The translations under genes and the position numbers were made by a program. Below, in pieces: positions 52,739 through 64,000 of a DNA stretch of 64,000 nt. The stretch comes from Campylorhamphus procurvoides (lineage: Eukaryota > Chordata > Aves > Passeriformes > Dendrocolaptidae). The stretch covers positions 248,224 to 312,223 of the forward strand of contig WBMV01006674.1 of the NCBI GenBank assembly GCA_013396655.1, in the 5' to 3' direction. The notes under the pieces were generated by a model. The model was not told where the DNA came from and made no database searches. It saw only the letters and a program-made list of their open reading frames with translations. Within the stretch, counting starts at the first letter, position 1, and the number at the start of each line of letters is the position of its first letter.

Positions 52739-54330
52739 CACCAGCCAGGGTGGCCAGACAGGGAAGTTTCCTTAACAATAGATTAACTTTGGTTTTATAT
52801 TTTCATTATGTAGTTTTTTTGTGTTTGGGTTTTTTTAACTCCTTGGACTCTGTGGATGAACACATTGTTTCCTGGCCCCGGTGCAATACAAAGAGGTGAA
52901 ACTATATCTAAGGTCTGATGCAAATAATACTTACTTTTCAATCCCATAAATAGTAATTTTCACATTCTTTCAGAAGATAGTAAAAGAGAGGCTTCTGGTT
53001 TGCCTCTTCCTCAGTTACAGCTTCTCCTTTATTTTCAGCGTAATTGCATCCACCTCCTCTCCACTGATATCCTTCACCTTTGGGCTATATTTCCAAGGTG
53101 TAGTTTCTCTGCTTGCATCTGTGTGAAGCTGAACTGATTTCTGACATCTGGCTGTTGCCCAAAGCATTATGAACAGATGAGAAAATGACCAAAATCTTGT
53201 TAATTTGCCTTTGCTCCTGCTTGGCAGCATCATAAGCAGCCTCAGTTCCTGAAAATGTGTGTAAATCATGACTGTATCACTGCATTGCTGTATGTTTGTT
53301 TGGTATTTGAATGTCGTTTGATACCTCAAAAAACTGGGGGAGCTAGGGGCATTTTTAATGCAAAGAAAAATACTGCTTCTCAAATCTCTGAATTAGGCCT
53401 CTATACTCACTCAGAAAAGCAAATAAAGCAAAACCAGCAAAGTGTCTGCAAACAATGTATGTGATTCCCAAGGATACATTGTTTATATACACATCCTTGT
53501 GCCTTTGTTCATAGAAGAAGTATTCTGAGAGCTATCCTTGTACAGTGCCTAGCAAAGTTATAATATACATTATTTAAAATAATAATTGCTGTGAGACAGC
53601 AGAAGTGCATATGATGGCCCTGACCTATTCAGGACCTGCAAATGCTGTACAGTGAGACAGATTGCTTGGAAGCTGGCCCAACAGAGTAGCATTAAATCCC
53701 CAAGGAATTAGCACTATCGTGTACCTGTCCCACTTGTATCTTCAAGAGCAAGTTGAATTTTTTCAGTAATGTCTTCTCTTGAAGGATAAACATTTAAAAG
53801 AAATAACCACACTTAAGAGCAGTTCTACCAAAACACTATGAGAAAGACTATGAGAATACTCTATGTGTAACAGTGTTACCCATATTTGCTGGGCTTGTAG
53901 AATGAGGTTATAGTTGTAAAAGTGGTACCAATTGTCCCTTTTTGTTTGCTCGCACCCGTACAGCGTAATTGTGGCCCAGAGTCCCCTCCAGCCTAGGCAG
54001 AGCAGAATGGCTCTCAGGAGCACAAGCATGTGCTGCATTCTGCACACACCCAGGGACACATTTCCTTCTGCCTCATCCTGCTTCCAGGTGATCAGAGGGC
54101 AAATTGTCCCTCTGAAGGAGACTTGACATTCTGGCACATGCCTTTGGGGAAATGAAGGAAATATGCTTTACTACAAAATAAAAACTGTGATTCCCTGTCC
54201 TATTTTTTTCCCTATGTAGAAATCTGAGTATTTGAACAGGAGCAGATTTTGAATAGGCTTCACCTGACTTTTATGGGGCAATCAAAGGTGCATGCTGCTG
54301 CAGAAAACTGTTTAGGTATGGTGTTGTAGT
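52739..54330 (+). repeat. direct duplication, copy 2 (1592 bp)
   Basis: Near-identical to 51146-52737. Copy 2 runs on at 54331 into unique sequence (CATACAGTAAG), while copy 1 is entered from unique sequence on its left. This is what a contig end overlapping the next contig, or two haplotypes placed in series, would look like. A true recent tandem duplication remains possible. Confidence 0.95.
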
Positions 54331-54652
54331 CATACAGTAAGAGTGAGACTACAGGATGCAAAGTTTTCAAATGAGAGCAAGTATGATTCATTGCATGATT
54401 TCAGAATTTTGACTTAGTTTTGCCCTTAACAAAGCTCTGATAGTCTGTGTGAACCATGTCCTGTTTTTGAGATTTCTCTCTCTCAGAAGATCTGTGAGGT
54501 TTCTGAAACCTGCACAGGTTCCTCAGGTGTGTTCAGACTCTGTTAGGCTGGCAGCTGGTTGATTACAGGAGCAGGATTTCAGGGAATGCAGGGAAACAGT
54601 AGGTGTCTTTGGTTCTTGTTTTTCCTTTCATTTTTGGTTTCATTCTCTTCAA

Positions 54653-54774
54653 CTTCCCTTCCCTTCCCTTCCCTTCCCTTCCCTTCCCTTCCCTTCCCTT
54701 CCCTTCCCTTCCCTTCCCTTCCCTTCCCTTCCCTTCCCTTCCCTTCCCTTCCCTTCCCTTCCCTTCCCTTCCCT
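54653..54774 (+). repeat. (CCCTT)n microsatellite, about 24 units
   Basis: An uninterrupted pentamer run of 122 bp, all pyrimidine on + and all purine on -. The purity means recent expansion and probable length variation between individuals. Long polypurine/polypyrimidine runs can adopt triplex DNA. Open frames on both strands through the run are artefacts of the period-5 repeat. It lies about 320 bp from the duplication and directly before a CR1. Confidence 0.97.
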
Positions 54775-54821
54775 GAAAGGAGGTTGCAGCCTGCTGGGGG
54801 TCAGTCTCTTCTGCCATGTCT

Positions 54822-55093
54822 CAAGTGAAAGGACAAGAGGAATGGCCTTAAATTGCCGTTCCTGGAGAGGTTCAGATTAGATATCAAAAGAATTTTTTTC
54901 ACTGAAAGGGTGGTTAGATATTGGCGTAAGTTGCCCAGGAAGGTGATGGAGTCATCATCTCTGGAAATGCTCTAGAGGCATCTGGATGTGGCATTTGGGT
55001 ATATGATTTAAGGGTGATTATGGTGGTGCTAGATTGATGGTTGGACTAGATGATCTTGAAGGTCTCTTCCAAATGTGATGATTCTGTGAAATG
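54822..55093 (+). mobile_element. CR1 LINE 3' fragment
   Basis: Landmarks on + are GAAAGGACAAGAGGAATGGCC, TTCACTGAAAGGGTGGTTAG, TTGCCCAGGAAGGTGATGGA and the end GGTTGGACTAGATGATCTTG followed by AAGGTCTCTTCCAA and GATGATTCTGTGA. It is 5'-truncated, with the 3' end present. The last part differs from the copies at 47.6 and 62.1 kb (TAGATTGATGGTTGGACTAG), suggesting another CR1 subfamily. Confidence 0.9.
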
Positions 55094-58000
55094 AGCATGT
55101 CCTTTTTTTTCTGTACTTCTAATAAATGCAAGCAAACGAACAAACAAAAACTAACTTGTAGTCTGAAATAGAAGAAATTGTAGAGGAAATTTGGACAATT
55201 ATGCAAGGTAATATTTTCCTTTTTTTGACTAAACACTATTCAGAAACTTCCTTTCTAGAGTCTTTTTACTAACTAAACTTTTAATGATGGGATACATGCC
55301 TGAATTATTCCAGTGCCTTGATGCAGCACAAAGGCATGATCTTGAGATGTTTTTAATGGCTATATGAACTCTAACTCTACTTCTGTGGTCACTGTTCTGA
55401 ATCTTTATTTGCTATAATAAATTTCTGTTATGAGAATAGTGTAGCTATTTTATAGTGTAAATAAAAGATTTTAACTGTGGTAGTTTTCTGCATTTACATC
55501 TTGAAATATTTTTAAATGTATTAATCAGAGAATAATTTGAAAGTTCAGTCAGTGTGATACAGATAAACAAAAAATATGAATCTTATTTTCTTTTTAAAAT
55601 GCTCACTTAATGAGATATTACCTTACCTTGTTTCATCATGTAGCAGTACTGTGGCAAGTCTACTATACAGACTGCAAAGCCTGTCTTTCCACATACTAAG
55701 TTTTGAGGAATAGATCTTGTTGATTTTTACATGTAGATTTAACTCTGCAGTGATAAGTAGTTCCCTGTACACACATGGGAGTGGGAGTACTCCCATGGGC
55801 AAAGTTAAGTGTGCACAGCTCCAGTCACCTACCAGAGAGCTACTATTGATATAGGTTGCTGTACAGGGTGGTCTTTGCTACTTCTTTTTACTTGTTTTTC
55901 TGCAGATTATCATCATCCAGGATACAATAATTATTAGTTTATGTATAGTGTGTATGTATATATGTGTGCAAATATTGCTTTGAGGGACATTTTTCTTTTT
56001 TATTTCTGAGAGCAGGATTATCATTATTTTCCAGTAAGTAGGTACCACTTGTCAAAAATCTACATTATAGAAGTAAAAAAAAACCGGGAAGATTCTGCCC
56101 TGGTTACTTCAGTCTATCAACAAATTAAATTTGTTCAGTGAATATCTTTGAATTTTTCAGTAGCTTTCAATATCACTCTTTAGAAAACCTGACTTTCTTT
56201 ATTTATTCCCGATGTTGGGCATAGCCTTGAAATTAGAAATGTACTACTCACATTGTAACTGAGTGCAGGAGTGTCTGCTCTACCAGAGCTTTGACTGGGG
56301 ACTTGCTGAAAAGGTTTGGATTATAATGATGTTGGTATTTAGGAAAATATGGCTAGTTTCATGTGTCCTGGACAGCAAGATCACTTGAAAGCCCAGTGTA
56401 ACTAACCAGTTAAAATTGCAGTTGCTACGTGTTGTAAGCTCAGGAATATCAGTGTCAGACTTCATGAGTTTTCACCTCTTTCTCATAGGTTAATTTACAG
56501 AATTAGCTAAAACTTCTAGTTCTTCCCCAGAAACCTGAAATTATAGTCTCGTATATCCTTTGTCACTATTTCCATCTGCTTGTGAAACGCAGGTCAGTTT
56601 GGTGCATATGTGGGCCATTATTTGTAATTATTGTCTGATGCAGACTTGGGAACTCCAGGAGGTGTAGTTTGGCTGTGTATGCACTTAGAGGGCATTTCAT
56701 AGGTGGTGCATTTTCTGAAGATATTTTCAGATGTGTCACAGCCTCACACAAGGTTTTCCTATGTGGAAACCCAAAAGAGAGAGAAGAAGGAGACTGGAAA
56801 CGTTTCTGAGTCTATCATTAGGGACAGCTTGAGGATCTGTCCCCCTGCATGTGGTTGACAGCAAATAGTAGCTGAAGTGCTCATCCCAAGCAAGAATATA
56901 TGCATGTTCTAGAGATTTATTTTCAGAATTTTCTCTCCCTGTTAACCCTATTTTCTCCTCTGATAAATTTTAATGCATATGCATTTTCAGAAGGAAAAAG
57001 TCCAAACTGTAATAGAAAATTTCATTAATTATAATAAATTATAATTACTAAGGTGCAAAGTACTAAGTTGATGTTATACTATTAGGAATAAATATGTTAT
57101 CAATATGCATGAGGTGGAAACTGCTGCATTACTTACACTGCATAACTCTTTCATTGGTTTTGTATCTCAAGTGATTGCCAGTAAATTTTCATGACAATAT
57201 GATGTATTTGCCTCAACATAAATAGTTTGAAGACAAACAATTTTAGAATTAATGCACAAATTTTATACTTTTTATGGAATATTTTTCTTTAATTTGTCTT
57301 CTCTTATGCTTGGCACCTTAGGTATTATATGGCCACTTGAACAGGAAAATATCATCGCTATAATAAAACAGCATTAAAACATTTCCAGATATGTTACATT
57401 TCCCATAGTAGGCCTGAAGAGTCAAAATACTGGACTTTAAACCTATCAGCTGCTAGAATTGAATTAATTAGGATTCAGTATCATTTAATTCAATAGAATT
57501 CATGTTACACCTTTTGTCCCTAGGTCTTTAATCAGTTTTACAAGGGGAAAGAGGGGAAAAATTGTTCACAAGATAATTTGAAAAATTAAGATGAACTTAT
57601 TCAGAGAATATTGCTGTTAACAGTGCTAAACACTAAAGATGAATTACTTAACAGAGCTCAGATGCAGCAGTCAAAAGTATACAGTAGATCTACATTTTTA
57701 CACAAGAGCAAAATTATCAGAAAACATCATCTGTGAGACATACGTAAAATGTGCAAAAATTTGTGAATTACTTGCACATTAATCCAAATGCATTTGTTTC
57801 AAGATGTTTTATTGGTTTTGTGTGTATATATAGAGAGAGAGACACTGAGATTAAATTTAAGAAGCACTAAACCAATATTAAATAAAGATGCATGAGACTG
57901 ACTGGATAATGTTTATAACGTGTGTGTTTTCTTGTGCTGACGTATTGTTTATTTAAAACAGTGCCATGCTGACATTATATGAGCTGTGTTTTGCTTACAA

Positions 58001-59544
58001 AATTCTGGAGCAACAGTGGTATTAGAGATACATCAAATGTGATGCATGAACTACCTATAAAGTGGCTTTGCATGGAAATATTCTTTTCAAAGTGATGTGA
58101 AATAAAATCTCCTTTAAGGAAAAAAAAAAAGCAGCATTATAAAAATGTTTTCAAATATTTACATGTGTGAATCTAAAGGGAAATCTGACAGAAGCAAGTT
58201 AAGAATCTGTGAGCATATATGGGGTATTTTGCTTAAAGTTCAAGATTTACTCATTTTATATGACTGATTGCATAATTTTCCTTTTAAACACTGAAAGTTT
58301 AAAATTATTTCAAATATTTTAAAATGGTTATAAATCACAGTGTGAAGATCATGTGGTTTGTACATGGATGGACATGGATACATGCTGTGGCTGTTGTTAA
58401 ATAATAATGTGTACATTTTTGTTTACTGCAAAAGTGAACCATAATATGCAGTCAGGCTTAACTTCCTTATAAATTATAATAGTAAATTCATTTAAAAACA
58501 CATCTTGCAACATGTTGCATTTTTCATGTGTTATGTTGTACTATTAAAAATACTTGAATCCAAAATAATGGGGTTTGTCTGCTCTAAATACCAGGTTTAC
58601 TCCATTGATTTAGTAAACAGTCACAGAAATAAAGCTTAGGTAAAATTTTACTTTGAGAAATGATGAAGCTCAACTATAATTAGCATGAACATTGTATGTA
58701 TTGTTACATATGCTCTCCACAATGAAAAGAAGGTATTTAAAGCTTTAGTCTAGAGCTCTTGAGTTTTTTACATCTGGAACTTTTTGAAAATTTCTGCTGT
58801 TAATTTCTTCTGAAGTAAATCTTGAAGTCTGAAGAAATATGTCAGATTTCCTACTAGTCAAGGTCTTTCTAAAGAAGAATGTTCTCTGCTGGGCTGTGCA
58901 AAAATAAAAGAAAAAATAATGAAAAAAGTGGAAAAATAGCATTCAATGCTAAAATACATTCTTTGGATAGCTGAAGGGACTTTCAGATTTTTAAATGAAT
59001 GTAGCTTCTTTCCTATTTTTCCAGTCTTGTGATTGTTTGGTACAACAAAGTCAGACAGCACGAAAATTTGTCAATTTAATAGGTAAATTGTATCCAATAG
59101 TATAATAAGTTAATTTCCTTTGATGTCTTTCCATAAGATATTTTCATTTGGAGAAGAAGATCTTACTTTCTTCAAACATCACAAACAGGAAAACCTCCTA
59201 CTTTTTGTAGAGACCTCAGGTTAAAGTCAGCCATGGAGTTATTATTTCTCCATAGTTAGTAAGATGTTTGACAGCGTTTCAGAGTCCACTTCTCTCAATC
59301 TCAACATAGTGCAGAACACCAAAGTTACTATTTGGTTGTTCTCAGTACCTCATGAGCCAGGAGATGTAACAATACTTTCAATTTCTTTATGTGAATTTCA
59401 GTTGAGCCACATTAGTGTTCTTTTTGATCAGCTTGTTTGAATGATAATAACTTTCATCTGTTGGTATGGTGTAATTTAAATATACTGTAGCACTGTACAA
59501 AATTTTGTTCCATTCAGCAGAATCTCTGTTGCCCCCTTTTTCAG
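55094..59544. other. unannotated intronic stretch
   Basis: AT-rich, no transposon or exon called. A 9-bp inverted repeat (CATGGGAGT/ACTCCCATG) lies at 55774-55797. A minus-strand GTAAGG donor at 55622-55627 follows an open but acceptor-poor stretch. The final bases form the pyrimidine-rich acceptor of the exon at 59545. Confidence 0.55.
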
Positions 59545-59607
59545 ATGACGGTTGCTGCGGGTACGAGCATTGAGAATAACATTCAAAGGACCATATCCTG
59601 CCCTAAT
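59545..59607 (+). CDS. candidate second coding exon, + strand gene
   Basis: A near-ideal acceptor (GCCCCCTTTTTCAG) opens a 63-bp block closed by CCTAAT and the donor GTATGTTC. Exactly 21 codons, phase 0 at both ends, reading MTVAAGTSIE to QRTISCPN; the other two frames contain stops. Three CpGs in the first 30 bases are unusual for this AT-rich region and suggest constraint. Phase 0 matches the end of the exon at 395-475, so the two could be spliced together. The in-frame ATG at its first codon means it could also serve as a start. Not recognised as a known family. Confidence 0.45.
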
Positions 59608-62087
59608 GTATGTTCAAAGTATCTTGGTTTTTTGCCTAATTTAAATGTGAAGCCTCCTGACATGAATTTGATATTTTGTTGCCCACAGAAGCTTGTGCCT
59701 CTTGAGGTTACTTCACATTATATATTTCAGGGTCAATGAATATTGTACTACAAGTGAGGTCTCAGCCTATCAGACTTATAACATTGCTGTCGTTTCTTCT
59801 TATACAATTTGATGGTGCAGCTAAATAAAGACAATGATAGTATATTCATAGTTCCTTCTGAATTTACCTTGCTTCCCAGCCAGCTCAATGCTCCTGTCAG
59901 TTGAAATCAGTAGAACGGCAATAGAAAAAATGAGGAAAGCAATGAGAGGCTTTATTTATTCTACTTAAACTTGTTCTAGATTGGGCTTTGATATAAAGAT
60001 GTGTAATAATAAATTTGGAAGGAAGGTAATTTCATTTTTCTTGCTTAGACAAATATGTGCCATGACTTAAAACAGAAGGAGGCAGAAGTTACTATTGCTT
60101 ATGTAAGGCAGAATAAGGATTGTATCTTGTTAAGAAAAGAAGCAAATTATTCACTTGTAGTATAATAGATAATTTATCTTTTTTTACCAAAACTTTTCAG
60201 GTAATGGAAAGTTGTTGGGTGAAAATTGAACTCTTATACATTAATGGGGAAACATTAATGAAAATTGAGGTGTACTACAGGGAAAAGACTCTGGCTCAGC
60301 ATTTTATGGAAACTATTTTTTAATCATGTAATGTGTTTGATAATTTATTTTTCAGCTATAGATTATCGTGTTTATAGGGGAACTGGCAGAAGGAATTCTG
60401 GATAAACATTTCCATCACCTTAAGTTTTTTGAAGATATAATAAAATAGTTGAAGTACAAGCACAATCTAGTTAAAGTAACTAACAGCTAAAAGAAACAAA
60501 TACTGCTATTTATTATTGATAAGAAGTGAATTTGTCCTCGCTGTCTGTGAAAAGAATTCACCATCTTAAACCTGTCTTTTTTCTGGAAGGTTTGTGCTCT
60601 CAAGGGGACACAGAGAAATTCTTTATATTGCATTCTTAGAAGATACTGCATCTGACAATCTGAATTATTGTGGAATGATTCTGAGTAAATTCCTTCAATA
60701 GACCAATATTATAGTTTCCTGGATATGATTTGTACTGTTTGATTCCAGTTTCAGATTTGCTTCTATGCAAAGGAAAAACACTTCCTTAATACATAATATA
60801 TGACTAATGTCCAACCTCTTCTGGATTCTCAACATGACTTTAACTTCTCCAAGACAATTTTAGTATTCTAGTCTGCAAATAGTATCGTTTGTAAAGGAAG
60901 GTAGTAATAAAAAAGATATGATAGAATTGCTATGCATGGGAAAATGCACTACTTCCAATTCAGTTATACAGGTCCATGCTACTACAAAATTTTGCTTGAT
61001 TTTTGTTTTCTTTTTTTTTTGAGAAGTACATTAAAACAGATTATAAATAGAAGCTTTCTTAAAAGAATAGAATAAAAATTCCTTGGAAAGAAATATATCA
61101 ATCTCAACAAGGAAAGGGATAAAACTTAGAATTCACTGAGTGCTCTTCTAACTCTATCTCCTGATTTTTCTGTTTTAATGTTGAATTTAATATTTTTGTC
61201 TCTGATATAGACACAGTGTAGGCTAGAGTCAGTCTCACCTCTTGGCATTCTGAAGGGTATCAGTCTTTCTCCATTGACTGAAAATACGACCTAAAAGGTC
61301 ATCTTGGCTTAGATACCTTGCTTGAAGGTGATTAAAATTAAGTCATAAATAGTCTATTTTCCCAATTTAAAATGATTTTTAGGACTAGACTTACCTCACT
61401 TGATTGTAGCCTCCTAAAAATTAAGCTATGCTGCAGCCACTTTCAATGAAGAACAAAGTCATTCTTCATTTGAAGAATCATCCCCTCTTGAGATAGCTTG
61501 GATGGATTGTCACTGAGGGGCCCTTTTCTCTTAGCTTAAGCACTATGTTAGGTGAATATTCCTAGCCTCAGCATTAGAGACCATTCTCCAAGAGGAAACT
61601 TGGAAAAAAAGTATAATTCCTGTGTAGGTAGCAGTGGAAAGCCTTGCAATTCAGTTAAAAGACTAGGCTTTTATATTTCCCTCTGAAACCTCTCCATGGT
61701 CTAAAAAGGCTCTTAAAGAGCCTTTAATAACAAATGTTACTTCTAGCTTCTAGTTTAAATGCACTAAAAATAACAACTTTCCTGTTTAAAACCACAATTT
61801 ATTTCCTTCCAAAGGGGAAAATAGCACAGTTCAGTGTGTAAAGTGTGTAAAACAAGCTCTAGCCATCATTATTTACTTATACCCAAAGTAATTGTAAAGT
61901 GGATATGAGACCTTTATTTTAAACGCTCCCTTTATAAATAGGTGCCAACAAACAAATTCTTAATTCTGAAGACTCTCAGTAAGGAGGTACGGTATTTCTT
62001 CTGTTTTGGACTTCCAAACAGTTTTCAATGGAAGTTTATCATATGCAGATGATAAACTTCTTTATACTTCGATTCCTCAAGTTTCTT
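59608..62087. other. intron after second exon candidate
   Basis: It starts with the donor GTATGTTC. It is AT-rich with no further + strand exon found. Minus-strand donors near 59868-59876 and 61391-61396 follow only 19- to 26-bp open blocks and were not called. Confidence 0.45.
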
Positions 62088-62292
62088 TTCAGTTTTATCA
62101 GGTAGTTGTGGCACTGGAACAGGTTGTACAGAGAAGCTGTGATGTCCCATCCCTGGAAGTGTTCAAGGGCATGTTGGGTGGGGTTTTGAGTAACCTGGCC
62201 TAGTGGTAGGTACCCTTGCCTATGGCAGGAGGTTGGAACTGGATGATCTTTAAGATCCTTTCCAACCCAAACCATTCTATTATTCTATGATT
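62088..62292 (+). mobile_element. CR1 LINE 3' fragment
   Basis: Landmarks on + are GGCACTGGAACAGGTTGTAC, GTTCAAGGGCATGTTGGGTG, CCTAGTGGTAGGTACCCTTG, CTGGATGATCTTTAAGATCC and the tail CCATTCTATTATTCTATGAT. It is strongly 5'-truncated (about 200 bp) with a complete 3' tail. It resembles the CR1 at 47.6-47.9 kb more than the one at 54.8 kb. Confidence 0.93.
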
Positions 62293-63796
62293 TTCAAACT
62301 TATAATTAATAATGATGAAAACTTCTGTTAGTGACAAAGGAATCCTGCTCAGAGATAGAATATAATCCCTATCAGCATCACACGTCATCCAAATGTACAA
62401 AGCCGTGAGCAAGAGCAAGAAGTGGAAATGTGCACTCAGCCTTTCACCCAGCATATTACCGGGAGGACAGGAAAGGAAGGCAGTTCTGCTTTGCACAACT
62501 TCTCTTGGCACAAGAGCTACCTGGGACAGTGTAACAATTGCAAAAGCAGATCCAACTTCAGTTCAGAGAAACAGTGTAACTAAAAAGACTAATCCAAAAC
62601 TTGACGAATAATTACAAAGTGTTTTATCCATTTCTAAATTCCCTAGTTTCCTGATGATTTGGAACGGTTTGTGTAACTATTTGTTATTGAGTAAAAGCCT
62701 TCTCCTTAGATTTTTTCCCTCAGTACACTTCTAGATTATGACTGATTGTTCTTATGCTAATTAGAAAAATATTGCTAAAGGAGCAACTTAATACAATTTG
62801 TCATAGATGAGAAACAAAAGTAATTAAATAATTCATTTTATTCCATTGAGTTTCCACCTCACAATTACGTGTAGTTTTAATAATGGGCATTAAGACTTTC
62901 AAATCTACAGCTGAAACTGCTTGAATGCATGGTAATTTTTCAATTATTGGGTGACATTATTCTGAAATATTTTTCTAGTTTCTTGTAATTAGTGTGAATT
63001 GCACAACTTTGTACTTCTGCCTGTTGTAAAAGGAATCACTCTAGAGGATGACCTCAGAAGCAGGAAATTTTCAGGCAGTATCTATTGCAGTGGTTCAGCA
63101 TTTTAATTACATGGCATTAACTATATAGTTGTAATTAATTACAAAACTCAGTTATTTAGTCAAAAAGTCACAATACATTTTGGTTGGCCTTTCTGGGTCT
63201 TAATCTCTGACCTAAAATAGAATAATTCATCTAGAAGTGGTATTTCAAATGCTGTAAAGAAAACATAGAATAGATTGCTCATGAGATGTATATTCCCAAA
63301 TATTAAAGAATGCTTTATTAACACTGAATAACACCTCTTAATGTTATTAATAGCAAATATAAGCAGGTGTTTTAATATAAAGGGTGTATAGTATGTAATC
63401 TTCCTTTATGAAAATTCACTGCAAGATTTGAATAAAGCTGAAACTCAAGAAGAAACTGCTATATATTCAAAATTGAGAATTCAGATATTATGGTAATTTT
63501 CAAGGTACAATATTGTGGACAGTTTTCCACATATGAAAAAATCTAATTTGTATACTGGTGCTCTGTTAAGTTTACACCTTCACCATAATAGGCTTCCATT
63601 TACCTTTATTCTCACATAAAATTTCTGTTTCCTATGTATCACCATTAGAAACTGCACAGCAAACACTGAGTGGAAAAATTGATATTATATACAATAACAA
63701 TATGCTATTGCAGATTATTCTTCTTTGTGTTGTTTAATGGGATAGTAACTCCTAAATTTGCTGTCTTTTCATGCAAGATATCACAAATCATGATCC
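62293..63796. other. unannotated stretch
   Basis: AT-rich. No repeat family, exon or RNA gene seen. Confidence 0.6.
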
Positions 63797-63856
63797 TATC
63801 TCTCTCTCTCTCCATCCATCCATCCACCCATCCATCCACCCATCCATCCATCCATC
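63797..63856 (+). repeat. compound (TC)n(CCAT)n microsatellite
   Basis: A TC run (63797-63812) passes into about eleven CCAT units, two of which are changed to CACC. Frames that read through it are repeat artefacts. Confidence 0.95.
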
Positions 63857-64000
63857 TGTATTTGTTAATAGATTGGTCTTTAAACAATGACTACAATTGC
63901 TGTGTACTTTGCAAACACTGTTTCTTGATAAGAAGTGGTATCTGCAAATGTACGCTGAAAGTTCACATGCGTTATAATATGCCTGGATGAACATTACTGA

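Larger units (their letters stand above)
476..59544 (+). other. putative large first intron
   Basis: It begins with the consensus donor GTAAGTG at 476 and would end with the acceptor GCCCCCTTTTTCAG at 59531-59544. Both neighbouring coding blocks are in phase 0. The interval is AT-rich, has stops in all frames, and holds only repeat fragments and isolated exon-like blocks, all listed separately. This is an inference from splice signals and phase compatibility. Additional exons in between cannot be excluded. Confidence 0.4.

Noticed and set aside
51422..54137. Pairs of identical 122- and 124-codon minus frames, which look like conserved duplicated genes
   Set aside because: Their identity follows from the near-perfect 1592-bp duplication, probably an assembly artefact. 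The frames have no domain or promoter.
54559..54828. 89-codon + frame and 84-codon minus frame across the (CCCTT)n tract
   Set aside because: The pentamer repeat contains no stop in any frame, so long frames arise automatically. The translation is only a repeated Pro/Ser/Leu or Gly/Lys/Arg/Glu pattern.
63705..63994. Frames with repeated Asp-Gly-Trp-Met or His-Pro-Ser-Thr translation
   Set aside because: Read-through of the CCAT microsatellite.
1..64000. CRISPR array, bacterial operon or phage system
   Set aside because: No regularly spaced repeats with unique spacers, no ribosome-binding sites or dense gene packing. The repeat content is that of a bird nuclear genome.

Overview
This is AT-rich, gene-poor nuclear DNA from a bird, most likely a passerine. 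The bird call rests on several 5'-truncated CR1 LINE fragments, some ending in the ATTCTATGAT-type 3' tail. The passerine call rests on one element at 47383-47565 that reads, on the minus strand, as a tRNA-Ile-like head joined to a CR1-type 3' end. That is the architecture known for TguSINE1, a songbird-lineage SINE. No bacterial operon, CRISPR array, functional RNA gene or intact mobile element is visible.

Gene content. The best-supported gene is on the + strand. A TATA-box promoter (TATAAAAGG at 315-323) is followed by an ATG at 395 that opens a 27-codon exon ending in a consensus donor at 475/476, phase 0. At 59545-59607 there is a second exon-like block of 21 codons, flanked by a very strong acceptor and a GTATGT donor, also phase 0 on both sides. 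The simplest reading is that the window holds the promoter, first coding exon and an intron of about 59 kb of one gene, and leaves it inside the next intron. I do not recognise the protein. Three weaker exon-like blocks lie on the minus strand (28396-28619, 42244-42435, 43733-43885). Their phases do not join directly, so they may be exons of an antisense gene with others missing, or chance pseudo-exons.

Region by region: 1-476 promoter and first exon; 476-22.6 kb repeat-poor intron with a few small inverted and direct repeats; 22.6-24.0 kb two CR1 fragments in opposite orientation; 24-47 kb intron with a 160-bp G/T-rich tract, short tandem duplications and the three antisense exon candidates; 47.2-47.9 kb a CR1 with the tRNA-derived SINE nested in it; 49.3-51.1 kb a perfect 25-bp hairpin, a GC-richer block and a TATA-bearing LTR-like block; 51146-54330 a 1592-bp direct duplication whose two copies meet at a single N; 54.6-55.1 kb a pure (CCCTT)n tract followed by a CR1; 55-64 kb intron, the second exon candidate, one more CR1 and a TC/CCAT microsatellite.

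The observation most in need of checking is the duplication with the N at its junction: it looks more like an assembly or haplotype artefact than biology. The most interesting biological points are the nested tRNA-Ile/CR1 SINE, the exon pair across a 59-kb intron, and the perfect hairpin at 49267-49321. Nothing here amounts to a clearly new biological system.
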